From Christiangramia sp. (GTDB lineage Bacteria > Bacteroidota > Bacteroidia > Flavobacteriales > Flavobacteriaceae): 12,820 nt of DNA. The notes under the pieces are model-generated. The model searched no databases and was not told the DNA's origin. It worked only from the letters and a program-made list of their open reading frames with translations. The DNA lies in assembly GCA_024635735.1 (NCBI GenBank), contig JAGXII010000216.1:1-12820 (forward strand). The letters are read 5' to 3'. This document shows, piece by piece, positions 1 to 7,130 of the stretch (the stretch's first letter is position 1; each line of letters opens with the position of its first letter). The position numbers were made by a program, and so were the translations under genes.

Positions 1-1450
1 CACTTGCAGAGATGCTAACTTGCGGAGTAAGGTTGTCGTTAACCACAGTGGGAATTGCGTTACTGGTTACCGTTGCCAGGGTAACACAGGTTTCACTTGA
101 AGTCATTTCTACGCTAACGTTTTGACCGTTGGTTAAGCTGTTTGTTGAAAAGGTAGTACTATTAGTTCCGGCATTGGTGCCGTCTATTTTCCATTGATAT
201 GTGGGAGAGCTTCCTCCATTTGTAGGAGTGGCGGTGAAAGTTACTGTTGTGCCTGCACAAATTTCATTGTCCGATTCCGAAGAAGATATGGAAACGGAAG
301 GAGTTAAATTTTGATTGATTGTAATAAAGCCTGTTAAATTAGAGGAATCTCCACAAGTTCCTGTGGCGTGTATGGTAAAATTATGAGTTCCTACTTGCGA
401 ACTTGAACCGCTGATGGTAAAAATACCTCCTGAGTAGCTTCCTGAAATTCCTGAAGGCAATCCGGTCACGCTGGCATCATTGCCTGTTTCTCCTATTGCA
501 TAAAGAATATCTTCAATTGATTCATCCTGACAAACTTCCTGTGAACTATTTCCGGAACTAAGGCTTATTGTAGCGTTTTTATTTACTGTTATAGTGCCGG
601 TTTCTGAATTTTGACCACAGGGCCCGGTAGTAGTAACTGTATAATTATAAACACCGGTTTGTGTAGGTGTTCCCCCTATCGTGAAATTCCCACCACTATA
701 GTTACCTGATAAACCGGAAGGAAGTCCTGTCACCGTTGCTCCGGTTCCGCTTCCGCCTATAGAAAAAACTATAGGGCCTAAGGCTGTACTAATACAAACA
801 CCCTGGTCTTTATTCCCCGGACTGTTTATTGTCGCATTGTCATTAATGCTAATTGTAGAAGTAGTTTCAGCCGTAGACGAAGTTACACATGTAAGACTAC
901 TTGTTAAAACTACTCTGATAGTATTTGAACCTGCAGAAAGCGCTGAAGTTGTAAAGGTATTAGAAGAAGAATTCTGAGCAGGAGTACTACTCGAATTCAC
1001 ATACCAGGCATAGGTAGGACTCGAGCCTGAATTAGTATTTGATGCTGTGAAGGTTACATTTTGCCCAACACATTTTGTAGACGGACTCGAAGATAGACTA
1101 ACCGTAGGTGTTCGGTTTGTATTTACAGTCATTGTAAGGGCACTGCTGGTAATAGAGCAGCCTGTGTCATCTGAAGAGGTAACGATTACTCTAACCTTAT
1201 CAGAATTGCTTAGCGAAGAGGTGCTAAACTGAGAATTATCGGAACCAACATCACCTCCGTTTATTTGCCATTGATAATGTAGGCTGCTGCCTCCTGTTGC
1301 ATTAGCGGTAAAGGTTACTGAAGTGTTTTCACATATAGTATTACCTTCACTTGAGGATATATTAACTGATGATGGGCAAGCCTGTCCCCACATTGTAAAG
1401 GGGATAAATATGAAGGCTAATAATAGAAATAAAAGTAATTTTTTCCCCAT
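1..1450 (-). CDS. Secreted multi-module Ig-like surface protein, N-terminal part (gene runs off left edge)
   Basis: The reading frame is open without a stop from an ATG at 1448-1450 to the window edge, giving 483 codons and no C-terminus. Residues 1-23 are a signal peptide: two lysines, a long Leu/Phe/Ile core and a cleavage region ending WGQ, typical of Bacteroidota. The rest is a chain of modules of 86-93 residues, very rich in Ser, Thr, Asn and Gly. Modules 1 (25-110), 2 (111-203) and 5 (380-471) share a V-S-I/L-S-S-S opening, C-x-G/N, V-T-F-T-A and a Y-x-W core, as in Ig/PKD-like folds. Modules 3 (204-290) and 4 (291-379) are a second class with TGLPSG and YSGG. A sixth module starts at 472. 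Each complete module has two cysteines 57-61 residues apart. Proteins of this build are usually exported adhesins or gliding/T9SS cargo. A C-terminal sorting domain is expected but lies outside the window. The exact function is unknown. Confidence 0.85.
   Translation of the reverse strand, partial: MGKKLLLFLLLAFIFIPFTMWGQACPSSVNISSSEGNTICENTSVTFTANATGGSSLHYQWQINGGDVGSDNSQFSTSSLSNSDKVRVIVTSSDDTGCSITSSALTMTVNTNRTPTVSLSSSPSTKCVGQNVTFTASNTNSGSSPTYAWYVNSSSTPAQNSSSNTFTTSALSAGSNTIRVVLTSSLTCVTSSTAETTSTISINDNATINSPGNKDQGVCISTALGPIVFSIGGSGTGATVTGLPSGLSGNYSGGNFTIGGTPTQTGVYNYTVTTTGPCGQNSETGTITVNKNATISLSSGNSSQEVCQDESIEDILYAIGETGNDASVTGLPSGISGSYSGGIFTISGSSSQVGTHNFTIHATGTCGDSSNLTGFITINQNLTPSVSISSSESDNEICAGTTVTFTATPTNGGSSPTYQWKIDGTNAGTNSTTFSTNSLTNGQNVSVEMTSSETCVTLATVTSNAIPTVVNDNLTPQVSISAS
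38..1378 (-). repeat. Tandem protein modules of two classes within the surface protein
   Basis: Five complete modules lie in tandem in the order A-A-B-B-A, and a sixth with an A-type opening begins at the edge. Approximate nucleotide spans are 1121-1378, 842-1120, 581-841, 314-580 and 38-313. The two B modules are closest: over the stretch from A-T/S-V-TGLPSG to G-x-C-G, about 26 of 42 residues are identical by eye. The repeat is diverged at DNA level, so it is an old protein-level duplication rather than a fresh tandem DNA repeat. Confidence 0.75.
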
Positions 1451-1618
1451 AGTATTAAGGTTTAATTAAAACAATAAATTGTAGGGGTATTATTGCGGGG
1501 CGAACTAACTGTGGGGCCCTAACTCAACTAAGTTGCTGGTTTATTTGGGGAAGCAATTAGCAAATAAATTTAAACGAAAAAAATGAATAAATACTCATAA
1601 ATCGCTGAAACTCAGTTA

Positions 1619-1649
1619 TAATCGATGAAGTGAAGAAAAAAGTCGATTA
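1619..1649. repeat. Short inverted repeat, possible operator or weak hairpin
   Basis: TAATCGA at 1619-1625 is the exact reverse complement of TCGATTA at 1643-1649, with a 17-base spacer. It lies between the pruA terminator and the start of the surface-protein gene, where a regulator site could sit. Seven-base arms with this much AT can occur by chance, so no function is claimed. Confidence 0.25.
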
Positions 1650-1683
1650 AGTAAACTTAAAGGAAATTATTTGGATGAAAAAT

Positions 1684-1715
1684 AAAAAAACCGCCGGGCT
1701 TTTCCGGCGGTTTTT
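1684..1715 (-). terminator. Intrinsic terminator of pruA
   Basis: A perfect 7-bp GC stem is formed by CCGCCGG (1691-1697) and CCGGCGG (1704-1710), with a 6-base loop. On the minus strand it is followed by a run of seven T (complement of 1684-1690). It begins about 26 bases past the pruA stop. The plus-strand side also has five T (1711-1715), so it could work in both directions, but no plus-strand gene ends here. It makes read-through from pruA into the downstream surface-protein gene unlikely. Confidence 0.9.
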
Positions 1716-1736
1716 AAGTTCAAATATTGTTAAGAT

Positions 1737-3380
1737 TTACTCTCCCATAAACGGATATCTATAATCTGTTGCCGGAACAAAAGTTTCCTTGATCAATCTC
1801 ACGGAGATCCATCTCATCAGGTTCATTTTAGATCCTGCTTTATCGTTAGTACCACTTGATCTGGCACCTCCAAATGGTTGCTGACCTACAACAGCTCCTG
1901 TTGGCTTGTCATTGATATAGAAATTACCGGCAGCATTCTGAAGCAGATCTGTCGCCTGAGCAGCCGCATAACGGTCACCGGATAAAATTGCTCCTGTTAA
2001 TGCGTAAATACTGGTATTATCTACAACTTCACAGATTTCTGCCCATTTCTTCTCATCGAAGTTTTTATCGTCATATACATATATAGTAACTACAGGACCG
2101 AAAAGTTCGGTTTCCATAGTAGTATAATGAGGATCGGTGGTTAGGATAACCGTAGGTTCAATAAAGTAGCCCTTGGATTTATCATAATTTCCACCAACTA
2201 CGATCTCGGCATTTTTATCTTTTTTGGCCTTATCTATATAACTTGCCAATTTATCAAACGAACCTTCATGGATAACGGCGTTGATGAAGTTAGTCATATC
2301 TTCTGGGGATCCCATTTTGAAGGATTCCACGTCTTCTTTTACAAACTCCTTGATTTCTGGCCAAAGACTTTTTGGAAGGTATACTCTGGAAGCAGCACTA
2401 CATTTCTGACCCTGGTATTCAAAAGCACCTCTGGAAATTGCAGTGGCAACCTGTTTAGCTCTTGCAGTTGGGTGAGCCAGGATAAAGTCTTTTCCACCTG
2501 TTTCTCCAACAATTCTTGGGTAAGATTTGTATTTACGGATGTTCTTACCAATTTTTTCCCAGATACCTTTGAATACGTCTGTACTTCCTGTAAAGTGGAT
2601 TCCGGCAAAATCTGGACTTGCAAGTACCGTGTCGGTAATCATTTCAGGATCACCATTGATCATATTGATTACACCATCTGGAACTCCTGCTTCTTTAAAT
2701 ACTTCCATAAGAACCTGAGCAGATAGCATCTGGCTGTCACTTGGCTTCCATACGGCAACATTCCCCATAAGGGCAGCACTGGATGGAAGGTTACCGGCAA
2801 TTGCGGTAAAGTTAAAAGGAGTGATAGCGTATACAAAACCTTCAAGAGGTCTGTATTCTACGCGGTTCCAGTTACCATCAGAAGAAATTGGTTGCTCATT
2901 ATAAAGTTCGGCCATGAACTCGACATTAAATCTAAGAAAATCACAGATCTCTGCTGCAGAATCTATTTCGGCCTGGTAGATGTTTTTTGACTGACCAATC
3001 ATAGTGGCTGCATTTATTCTCTGCCTGTAAGGCCCAGAAATAAGGTCAGCAGCTTTAAGGAAAATAGCAGCACGTTGTTCCCACTCCAGTTTAGACCATT
3101 TTTTTCTGGCTTCCAGAGATTCAGCAATTGCTTTTTCTACATCTTTTTTCTTAGCCAGATGATAGGTTCCAACTACGTGTTTGTGATCGTGTGGGGGATT
3201 TATAGTTTTAGTGTCACCTGTTTTTATTTCTTCAGATCCAATGTAAAGAGGAACTTCAGTATTGGTGTTCCATAGATCTTTGTAAGTAAGTAATACTTCC
3301 TCTCTTTCGGGGCTTCCCGGAGCGTAGCTTTTAACTGGTTCGTTAACGGCTACAGGAACGTGAAAAAATCCTTTTCCCAT
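1737..3380 (-). CDS. pruA: L-glutamate gamma-semialdehyde dehydrogenase (1-pyrroline-5-carboxylate dehydrogenase)
   Basis: This enzyme performs the second step of proline breakdown: NAD-dependent oxidation of glutamate semialdehyde (the open form of P5C) to glutamate in the cytoplasm. The protein has 547 residues, the length of the stand-alone, ALDH4-type enzymes rather than the fused PutA form. Aldehyde dehydrogenase motifs are in order: the PFNF segment with Asn190, the GST nucleotide-binding turn (265-267), the general base Glu293 in ETGG, the catalytic Cys327 in GQKCSAASR, ELFGPV (425-430) and the PFGGARSSGTNDK segment (502-514). The N-terminal start at MGKGFFHVP fits the family. The gene appears monocistronic, with an intrinsic terminator just after the stop and no proline dehydrogenase (putA/prodh) gene next to it. 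A weak promoter-like box lies about 40 bases upstream. Confidence 0.97.
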   Translation of the reverse strand: MGKGFFHVPVAVNEPVKSYAPGSPEREEVLLTYKDLWNTNTEVPLYIGSEEIKTGDTKTINPPHDHKHVVGTYHLAKKKDVEKAIAESLEARKKWSKLEWEQRAAIFLKAADLISGPYRQRINAATMIGQSKNIYQAEIDSAAEICDFLRFNVEFMAELYNEQPISSDGNWNRVEYRPLEGFVYAITPFNFTAIAGNLPSSAALMGNVAVWKPSDSQMLSAQVLMEVFKEAGVPDGVINMINGDPEMITDTVLASPDFAGIHFTGSTDVFKGIWEKIGKNIRKYKSYPRIVGETGGKDFILAHPTARAKQVATAISRGAFEYQGQKCSAASRVYLPKSLWPEIKEFVKEDVESFKMGSPEDMTNFINAVIHEGSFDKLASYIDKAKKDKNAEIVVGGNYDKSKGYFIEPTVILTTDPHYTTMETELFGPVVTIYVYDDKNFDEKKWAEICEVVDNTSIYALTGAILSGDRYAAAQATDLLQNAAGNFYINDKPTGAVVGQQPFGGARSSGTNDKAGSKMNLMRWISVRLIKETFVPATDYRYPFMGE

Positions 3381-3419
3381 AATATTTTATTGCTTTTTTG
3401 GATTGTTTTTTAATTCGGC

Positions 3420-3427
3420 TAAAGGTA
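3420..3427 (-). promoter_or_regulatory. Possible -7 box of the pruA promoter
   Basis: On the minus strand the sequence reads TACCTTTA, one mismatch from the Bacteroidota -7 consensus TAnnTTTG, about 40 bases before the pruA ATG. No TTG is present at the usual -33 distance, so the call is weak. Confidence 0.25.
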
Positions 3428-3518
3428 AAAAAATTAAGCGGTTTTAAAGAACGCAGAGCAGGCCTTCACGAAAGCTTAACTTTTTTCGTAATTTTCCTTA
3501 AAATTTTGACTTTTAAGC

Positions 3519-4238
3519 ATGTGTACAATTAGTCTGGTTCCTCATCCCGATTCTCCAAATGGCTTTATTTTGACTTCTAACAGGGACGAGGTGGTTAGCC
3601 GCAAAACCTTTCCTCCTTCAATGGAATTTTATAAAGGCTCCAAATTGTATTTTCCGAAGGATTCTCAGGCGGGTGGAACCTGGATAGGCCTGAGCGAAAA
3701 TAATAGATGCGTTTGTTTAATGAACGGTGCAGAAGAACCGCATCAACGAAAAAGTAATTACCGCATGAGCAGGGGAGTAGTGGTGAAAGACTTTTTGGCT
3801 GAAGCTGAATTACAAATTCTTTTTAAGGAATATGATCTCAATGATATTGAACCATTTACCATGATTGTTGTGGACTGGAATAACGGCCTGCTTTTTTATG
3901 AACTTATATGGAATGAGACAGAAGGGAAAATAAGAAAACTGTCGCTGAAAGATTATATCTGGTCATCTTCACCGTTGTATTCTAAGGAAATGAAGCAACT
4001 TCGACGGGATTGGTTTGGAAACCTCAAAAGATCTAAAGGTTTTACATCAGAAAGTCTTCTGGATTTTCATCATAATGCAGGAGGGGGGAATATAGAATAT
4101 GATTTGGTGATTGACAGAGGATTTTTGAAAACTCAAAGTATTTCACAGATCAGTAATACCTCTCTGGGTACCAGATTTTTTTATAAGGATTTAACCAATA
4201 ATAAAGTAGTTGAAGAATTTGTTCAGTTTAACGCGTAA
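3519..4238 (+). CDS. NRDE/TANGO2 family protein
   Basis: The 239-residue protein begins MCT and carries the family's defining NRDE tetrad at residues 21-24, followed by GGTWIGL (52-58) and a conserved Asn/Gly stretch near NGAEEP. The N-terminal Met-Cys pattern is like that of Ntn-hydrolase-type proteins, in which Cys2 could become the N-terminal nucleophile after Met removal. The biochemical role of bacterial members is not established. Eukaryotic TANGO2 has been linked to Golgi/ER organisation, lipid metabolism and haem trafficking. No signal peptide or membrane span is seen, so it is probably cytoplasmic. It stands alone on the plus strand, diverging from pruA, and its last 16 bases overlap the 3' end of apaG on the other strand. 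The AT-rich leader has no clear Shine-Dalgarno site. Confidence 0.88.
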   Translation: MCTISLVPHPDSPNGFILTSNRDEVVSRKTFPPSMEFYKGSKLYFPKDSQAGGTWIGLSENNRCVCLMNGAEEPHQRKSNYRMSRGVVVKDFLAEAELQILFKEYDLNDIEPFTMIVVDWNNGLLFYELIWNETEGKIRKLSLKDYIWSSSPLYSKEMKQLRRDWFGNLKRSKGFTSESLLDFHHNAGGGNIEYDLVIDRGFLKTQSISQISNTSLGTRFFYKDLTNNKVVEEFVQFNA

Positions 4239-4609
4239 GGAGCACTTAATTTAAAGGACGGGATAAGTACTTTGAATTTTTTAGTGGATGTGAAATTCAC
4301 CATATTAAAATAGCCGCTCATAGCTCCAAAAGGAGCAGTAAGTAAACAACCACTTTGGTAAGTATGTCGTTCCCCGGGCTTTAATACAGGTTTCTTTCCT
4401 ATTACACCTTCTCCCATAATGGTTTCGGTGTAGTTTAAAGCATCCTTGATCTTCCAGAATCTGGATTTTAGCTGTACGGAATCATTGCTCTGATTTTCTA
4501 TGGTAATACGATATCCAAAGGCAAAATGCATCTTGTAGTTCTTGTAGAACATTCCTTCGAAATGAGTTTCGACAGAAATCTTAATGCCTCTTGTAACTTG
4601 TTGAATCAT
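4223..4609 (-). CDS. apaG: ApaG family protein (Co2+/Mg2+ efflux-associated annotation)
   Basis: The 128-residue protein matches the ApaG (DUF525) fold: VTRGIKISVE opening, YRITIENQS, the SRFWKIKDA segment, GVIGKKPVLKPGE, SGCLLTAPFGAMSGYF and a hydrophobic end. ApaG proteins have an Ig-like beta-sandwich. In E. coli apaG lies with apaH and mutants were linked to cobalt resistance and magnesium efflux, but the molecular role is unclear. I use the ATG at 4607-4609 (MIQQVTRG), the usual family start. An in-frame ATG at 4633 would add eight residues and overlap the upstream gene. With the chosen start, the DUF3667 gene's TAG stop is one base before this ATG, indicating translational coupling. It is the last gene of a three-gene minus-strand unit and overlaps the NRDE gene tail to tail. 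No terminator is visible. Confidence 0.93.
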   Translation of the reverse strand: MIQQVTRGIKISVETHFEGMFYKNYKMHFAFGYRITIENQSNDSVQLKSRFWKIKDALNYTETIMGEGVIGKKPVLKPGERHTYQSGCLLTAPFGAMSGYFNMVNFTSTKKFKVLIPSFKLSAPYALN

Positions 4610-4610
4610 A

Positions 4611-5705
4611 CTAGTATAAAGAAAATGATGCAAGCAGTGAAATGATCACTGCAATTATTGCTAAAGTAAAGAATATTAGGTTTAAAACTACGAACTTTAG
4701 AATGGTTTTAACACGTCCCTGTCCATAAAAATTCCTCATTCCTTTATATAAATAGAAGAGAAATACAAAGTTCGCCAATGTTACGGGTACCCCGCCTCCA
4801 GTAATTAACTGAATTAATATTGCAAGCCCGTATAGCACGAAAAAGACCGTTTGAACATGGAAGGCAAAAATGAGGTGTTCCATATAGGAAAAAGGTCTTC
4901 TTATATAAAGCAGCCAAATAAAAAGTGCAAAAATTGGAAGATAAAAGAATATGAAAAACGGTAATTTATTTATAAAATAATCGAAAAATAAACGCGGATT
5001 TTTCCAGAAAGTTCCCGCATCAACAGCCTTTTTATAAAGCCAGTTGTTATAGGTGGTTTGATTATGCTGTAGGCTATCCAGCGCTCTTTCTGAGCTATAA
5101 ATACCAGTTTCGTCCTGAAAATGATAATACAAATTTAGCTTTGCGTTAAATGCATTAAGCGTCCCCATTGTATCAACTTCCTGCTGAGTTACCAGATAAT
5201 CTTTATAAGTAGTTTTTACAGTATCTACTTTTACACTGTCAAGACCTACTTCAGGCGAGGTGATAATTTTATTGATAGAGTCCAGACCCATTTTTGGCCC
5301 GGCCGGGGCGGTAGGAGAGTTAAAATCAAAATTGAGTGAATCCCTGTCTCTTGGTCCCAGGTTATCATTATCAAACTCCAGTGAATATCCAAAAAGCAAA
5401 AAGAAAAGAATGGAGGCGCTTAAATAAAATCGAAAAGGATTGGCATAGCGGGTGCGCTTTCCATGGATATAATCTTTTGAAATTTTACCAGGTTTAAATA
5501 GTAATACTCTAAGAGTTCGGTTAAATCTGGAATCATAGGCGAACAATCCGGAGAAGAATTCACTAAAGAAATCATCAAATTTTAGCTTTTTAGTACTGTT
5601 CATTTGTCCGCAATGAGGGCAGTATCTATCAGTAATTTCCAAAGCCTGGTTGCAGTTGAGGCAATGGTCACCTCTGAACTTTAATAATGAACGCTTGATT
5701 TTCAT
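4611..5705 (-). CDS. DUF3667 zinc-ribbon membrane protein
   Basis: This 364-residue protein has an N-terminal zinc ribbon: Cys15-x2-Cys18 and Cys29-x2-Cys32, the latter in YCPHCGQ. It is followed by the DUF3667 signature: FDDFFSEFF, LLFKPGKISKDYI and GKRTRYANPFRFYL (about 43-95). A first membrane span lies at about 91-108. A long polar, Asp/Thr/Asn-rich region of some 135 residues (109-245) follows, then four more spans at about 248-268, 278-302, 305-321 and 337-359. The function of the family is unknown. The usual picture is an inner-membrane protein with a cytosolic zinc ribbon, which would put the long loop in the periplasm if the first span crosses outward. The start is 17 bases after the T9SS-plug gene, with an A-rich leader, and the stop is one base from apaG. 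Confidence 0.88.
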   Translation of the reverse strand: MKIKRSLLKFRGDHCLNCNQALEITDRYCPHCGQMNSTKKLKFDDFFSEFFSGLFAYDSRFNRTLRVLLFKPGKISKDYIHGKRTRYANPFRFYLSASILFFLLFGYSLEFDNDNLGPRDRDSLNFDFNSPTAPAGPKMGLDSINKIITSPEVGLDSVKVDTVKTTYKDYLVTQQEVDTMGTLNAFNAKLNLYYHFQDETGIYSSERALDSLQHNQTTYNNWLYKKAVDAGTFWKNPRLFFDYFINKLPFFIFFYLPIFALFIWLLYIRRPFSYMEHLIFAFHVQTVFFVLYGLAILIQLITGGGVPVTLANFVFLFYLYKGMRNFYGQGRVKTILKFVVLNLIFFTLAIIAVIISLLASFSLY

Positions 5706-5722
5706 TTTTTTTACTGCTTAGT

Positions 5723-6970
5723 CTAATTGGTGATATATGAAGAATTTGCGTTACCTATTCCTATACATTGGTCATATCGGGCACCGGGATTTCGATAATA
5801 GGCTATTACGGTATAGATGTTTTCGGTTTCATCAAAATTTCCACTAATAAAACCATCCTGTAAATCACCATTCTCATTCACCAGGACGTATTTATAATTA
5901 TAATAACCCTGTTTGAAAAGACGTGCGGCTTCATAATAACCTGTTTCTTCATTAAAATGCATTAAAGTAGAGTCGCTTAATTCAAAATTATTAAAACCTC
6001 CATAAATATAAATTCTGCTGTTTCCAATATCGTCATAATTCTTTAGCCTAAAATGAACCCACACATATTCTGCTTCGGTTTCAGAATTTCGAGCCTGGAT
6101 ATTCCTTACTACAAAACCCCCATTAATGTCCGGGTTATAAGTATAAGGTTCGTCGTTCCGGGTAAAATCTGGAAAAAGATAATGGTGATAAAGTTCGCCG
6201 AGTTCTACGGAAGAGATATCGGCAGTAGTGGCCCTAAGATCTTTATCGTCAAACTGAAAGAATTCATTCCCGCCCCAAAATGCTGATTCGCTGTCGTACC
6301 TGTAGATCAATTCATTTGCCATGGTATACTGTGGCTTGAGATCTTTAATGGCAGTTTTGAGATTATAATTCTGAAGGATATAAACTTTGACATTTTCAGA
6401 AGGGTTTTTAAGTAATAGATCGGGCGAATTAATGGAAAAGTTGACTACTTGTTTTTCATCAATAAATTTAAGGTCTCGGGATCTTTTTATTACGGCCTGA
6501 ATTTGAGCTATAGGTTCATATACTATAAACTTGCGTGAAAAAACCAATTCACGGTTGGAATTAAAAATACTTATCAGGTAATTTCCGGAAACTTTAAGGC
6601 CCTGGGTATTTGAATTTGGAATCCTTAATTTATAGTGCGTATAGGGCTGCAGAGTATTATAGGCATTCGTGTATTCTGTTATTCTAAGATCATCAAAACC
6701 AGCCATATACTCGTTTTTGGAGAGTTGTGACGGCGTCCAGTCGTAATTATAATGCTGAATGGTATAATAATAGTCGGCTTCATCGCCAATAATATCATCG
6801 AAGCTCAATCTTAAACTGCTTCCCAGCCTAATAACAGGGTTGCCGGTATTTTCTACTGAATCTCCGGAGAATTTGATGGTTCTTATAAAGTTTGGCGGGG
6901 TTGTTTCCTTTACCTGGCTATTAGCAGAGAGACTTGCCGCCACTATCAAAAATGTAAAAAAAGCTTTCAT
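5723..6970 (-). CDS. Type IX secretion system plug-family protein (DUF5103)
   Basis: The 415-residue exported protein starts with a signal peptide, MKAFFTFLIVAASLSANSQ, cleaved near Gln19. The following region (about 25-150: PPNFIRTIKF, the YYYTIQHYNYDW segment, SGNYLISIF) is the T9SS-plug first domain. Near the C-terminus, about residues 324-365 (GGFNNF, GYYNYKYVLV) resemble a carbohydrate-module-like Ig/E-set fold. Family knowledge: a protein of this type in Flavobacterium johnsoniae was found plugging the periplasmic end of the SprA translocon in cryo-EM structures. The same role is inferred here, with the mature protein in the periplasm. I choose the ATG at 6968-6970. An in-frame TTG at 6986-6988 would add six residues, but it would bury the signal peptide start and overlaps a promoter-like box. 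It heads a unit with the DUF3667 gene and apaG and diverges from nqrA. Confidence 0.88.
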   Translation of the reverse strand: MKAFFTFLIVAASLSANSQVKETTPPNFIRTIKFSGDSVENTGNPVIRLGSSLRLSFDDIIGDEADYYYTIQHYNYDWTPSQLSKNEYMAGFDDLRITEYTNAYNTLQPYTHYKLRIPNSNTQGLKVSGNYLISIFNSNRELVFSRKFIVYEPIAQIQAVIKRSRDLKFIDEKQVVNFSINSPDLLLKNPSENVKVYILQNYNLKTAIKDLKPQYTMANELIYRYDSESAFWGGNEFFQFDDKDLRATTADISSVELGELYHHYLFPDFTRNDEPYTYNPDINGGFVVRNIQARNSETEAEYVWVHFRLKNYDDIGNSRIYIYGGFNNFELSDSTLMHFNEETGYYEAARLFKQGYYNYKYVLVNENGDLQDGFISGNFDETENIYTVIAYYRNPGARYDQCIGIGNANSSYITN

Positions 6971-6985
6971 ACTAAATATAATGAA

Positions 6986-6993
6986 CAAAGTTA
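6986..6993 (-). promoter_or_regulatory. Promoter-like -7 box for the plug-DUF3667-apaG unit
   Basis: The minus strand reads TAACTTTG, an exact match to the TAnnTTTG consensus, 16-23 bases before the chosen ATG. This would give a very short leader. No TTG lies at the expected -33 distance, so the element is incomplete. If real, it excludes the TTG at 6988 as the start of the plug gene. Confidence 0.4.
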
Positions 6994-7057
6994 GCAGAAT
7001 TAACCACTTTTCGGTAATTTATTTTAACAGTCGATCAAGGTAAAATTCTTACAATTC

Positions 7058-7090
7058 TTGGGATAAATGGAGTGAAAATTCATAAATTTG
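7058..7090 (+). promoter_or_regulatory. nqr operon promoter (Bacteroidota type)
   Basis: TTG at 7058-7060 and TAAATTTG at 7083-7090 are separated by 22 bases, fitting the flavobacterial housekeeping consensus TTG-N17-23-TAnnTTTG. Transcription would start near 7097, leaving a leader of about 34 bases before the nqrA ATG at 7131. The leader is AT-rich with no strong Shine-Dalgarno site, as is usual in this phylum. Confidence 0.75.
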
Positions 7091-7130
7091 CACGACTTTA
7101 AACTAAAAATTTTAACATACACTCTATCCT

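Larger units (their letters stand above)
1451..1736. other. Intergenic region between pruA and the surface-protein gene
   Basis: This 286-base AT-rich gap separates two minus-strand genes. It holds the pruA terminator (1684-1715), a 7-base inverted repeat (1619-1625 with 1643-1649) and a GGGCCC palindrome at 1514-1519. The leader of the surface-protein gene must start here, but I find no clear TAnnTTTG box on the minus strand and no Shine-Dalgarno site before the ATG at 1450. I see no small ORF or RNA gene. Confidence 0.6.

Noticed and set aside
1047..1232. Plus-strand ORF of 61 codons
   Set aside because: It lies entirely opposite the open minus-strand surface-protein frame, whose modules and Cys spacing show real coding; the plus-strand peptide has no recognisable features.
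1514..1519. GGGCCC palindrome and a short TTGCT/AGCAA pair (1533-1537 with 1552-1556) in the intergenic region
   Set aside because: The arms are too short and unsupported by a T-run or operator-like spacing, so chance is sufficient.
2268..2726. Plus-strand ORF of 152 codons and shorter ORFs on both strands within 2339-3275
   Set aside because: They are shadows of pruA, whose aldehyde dehydrogenase motifs are intact throughout. The shadow peptides are Ser/Phe/Cys-rich with no family resemblance.
4610..4633. Upstream ATG adding eight residues to ApaG
   Set aside because: The usual family start MIQQVTRG is at 4609, and the earlier ATG would overlap the DUF3667 gene by 23 bases without any conserved residues gained.
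6053..6286. Plus-strand ORF inside the T9SS-plug gene
   Set aside because: It is opposite a continuous family-matching frame and has no start context or recognisable content.
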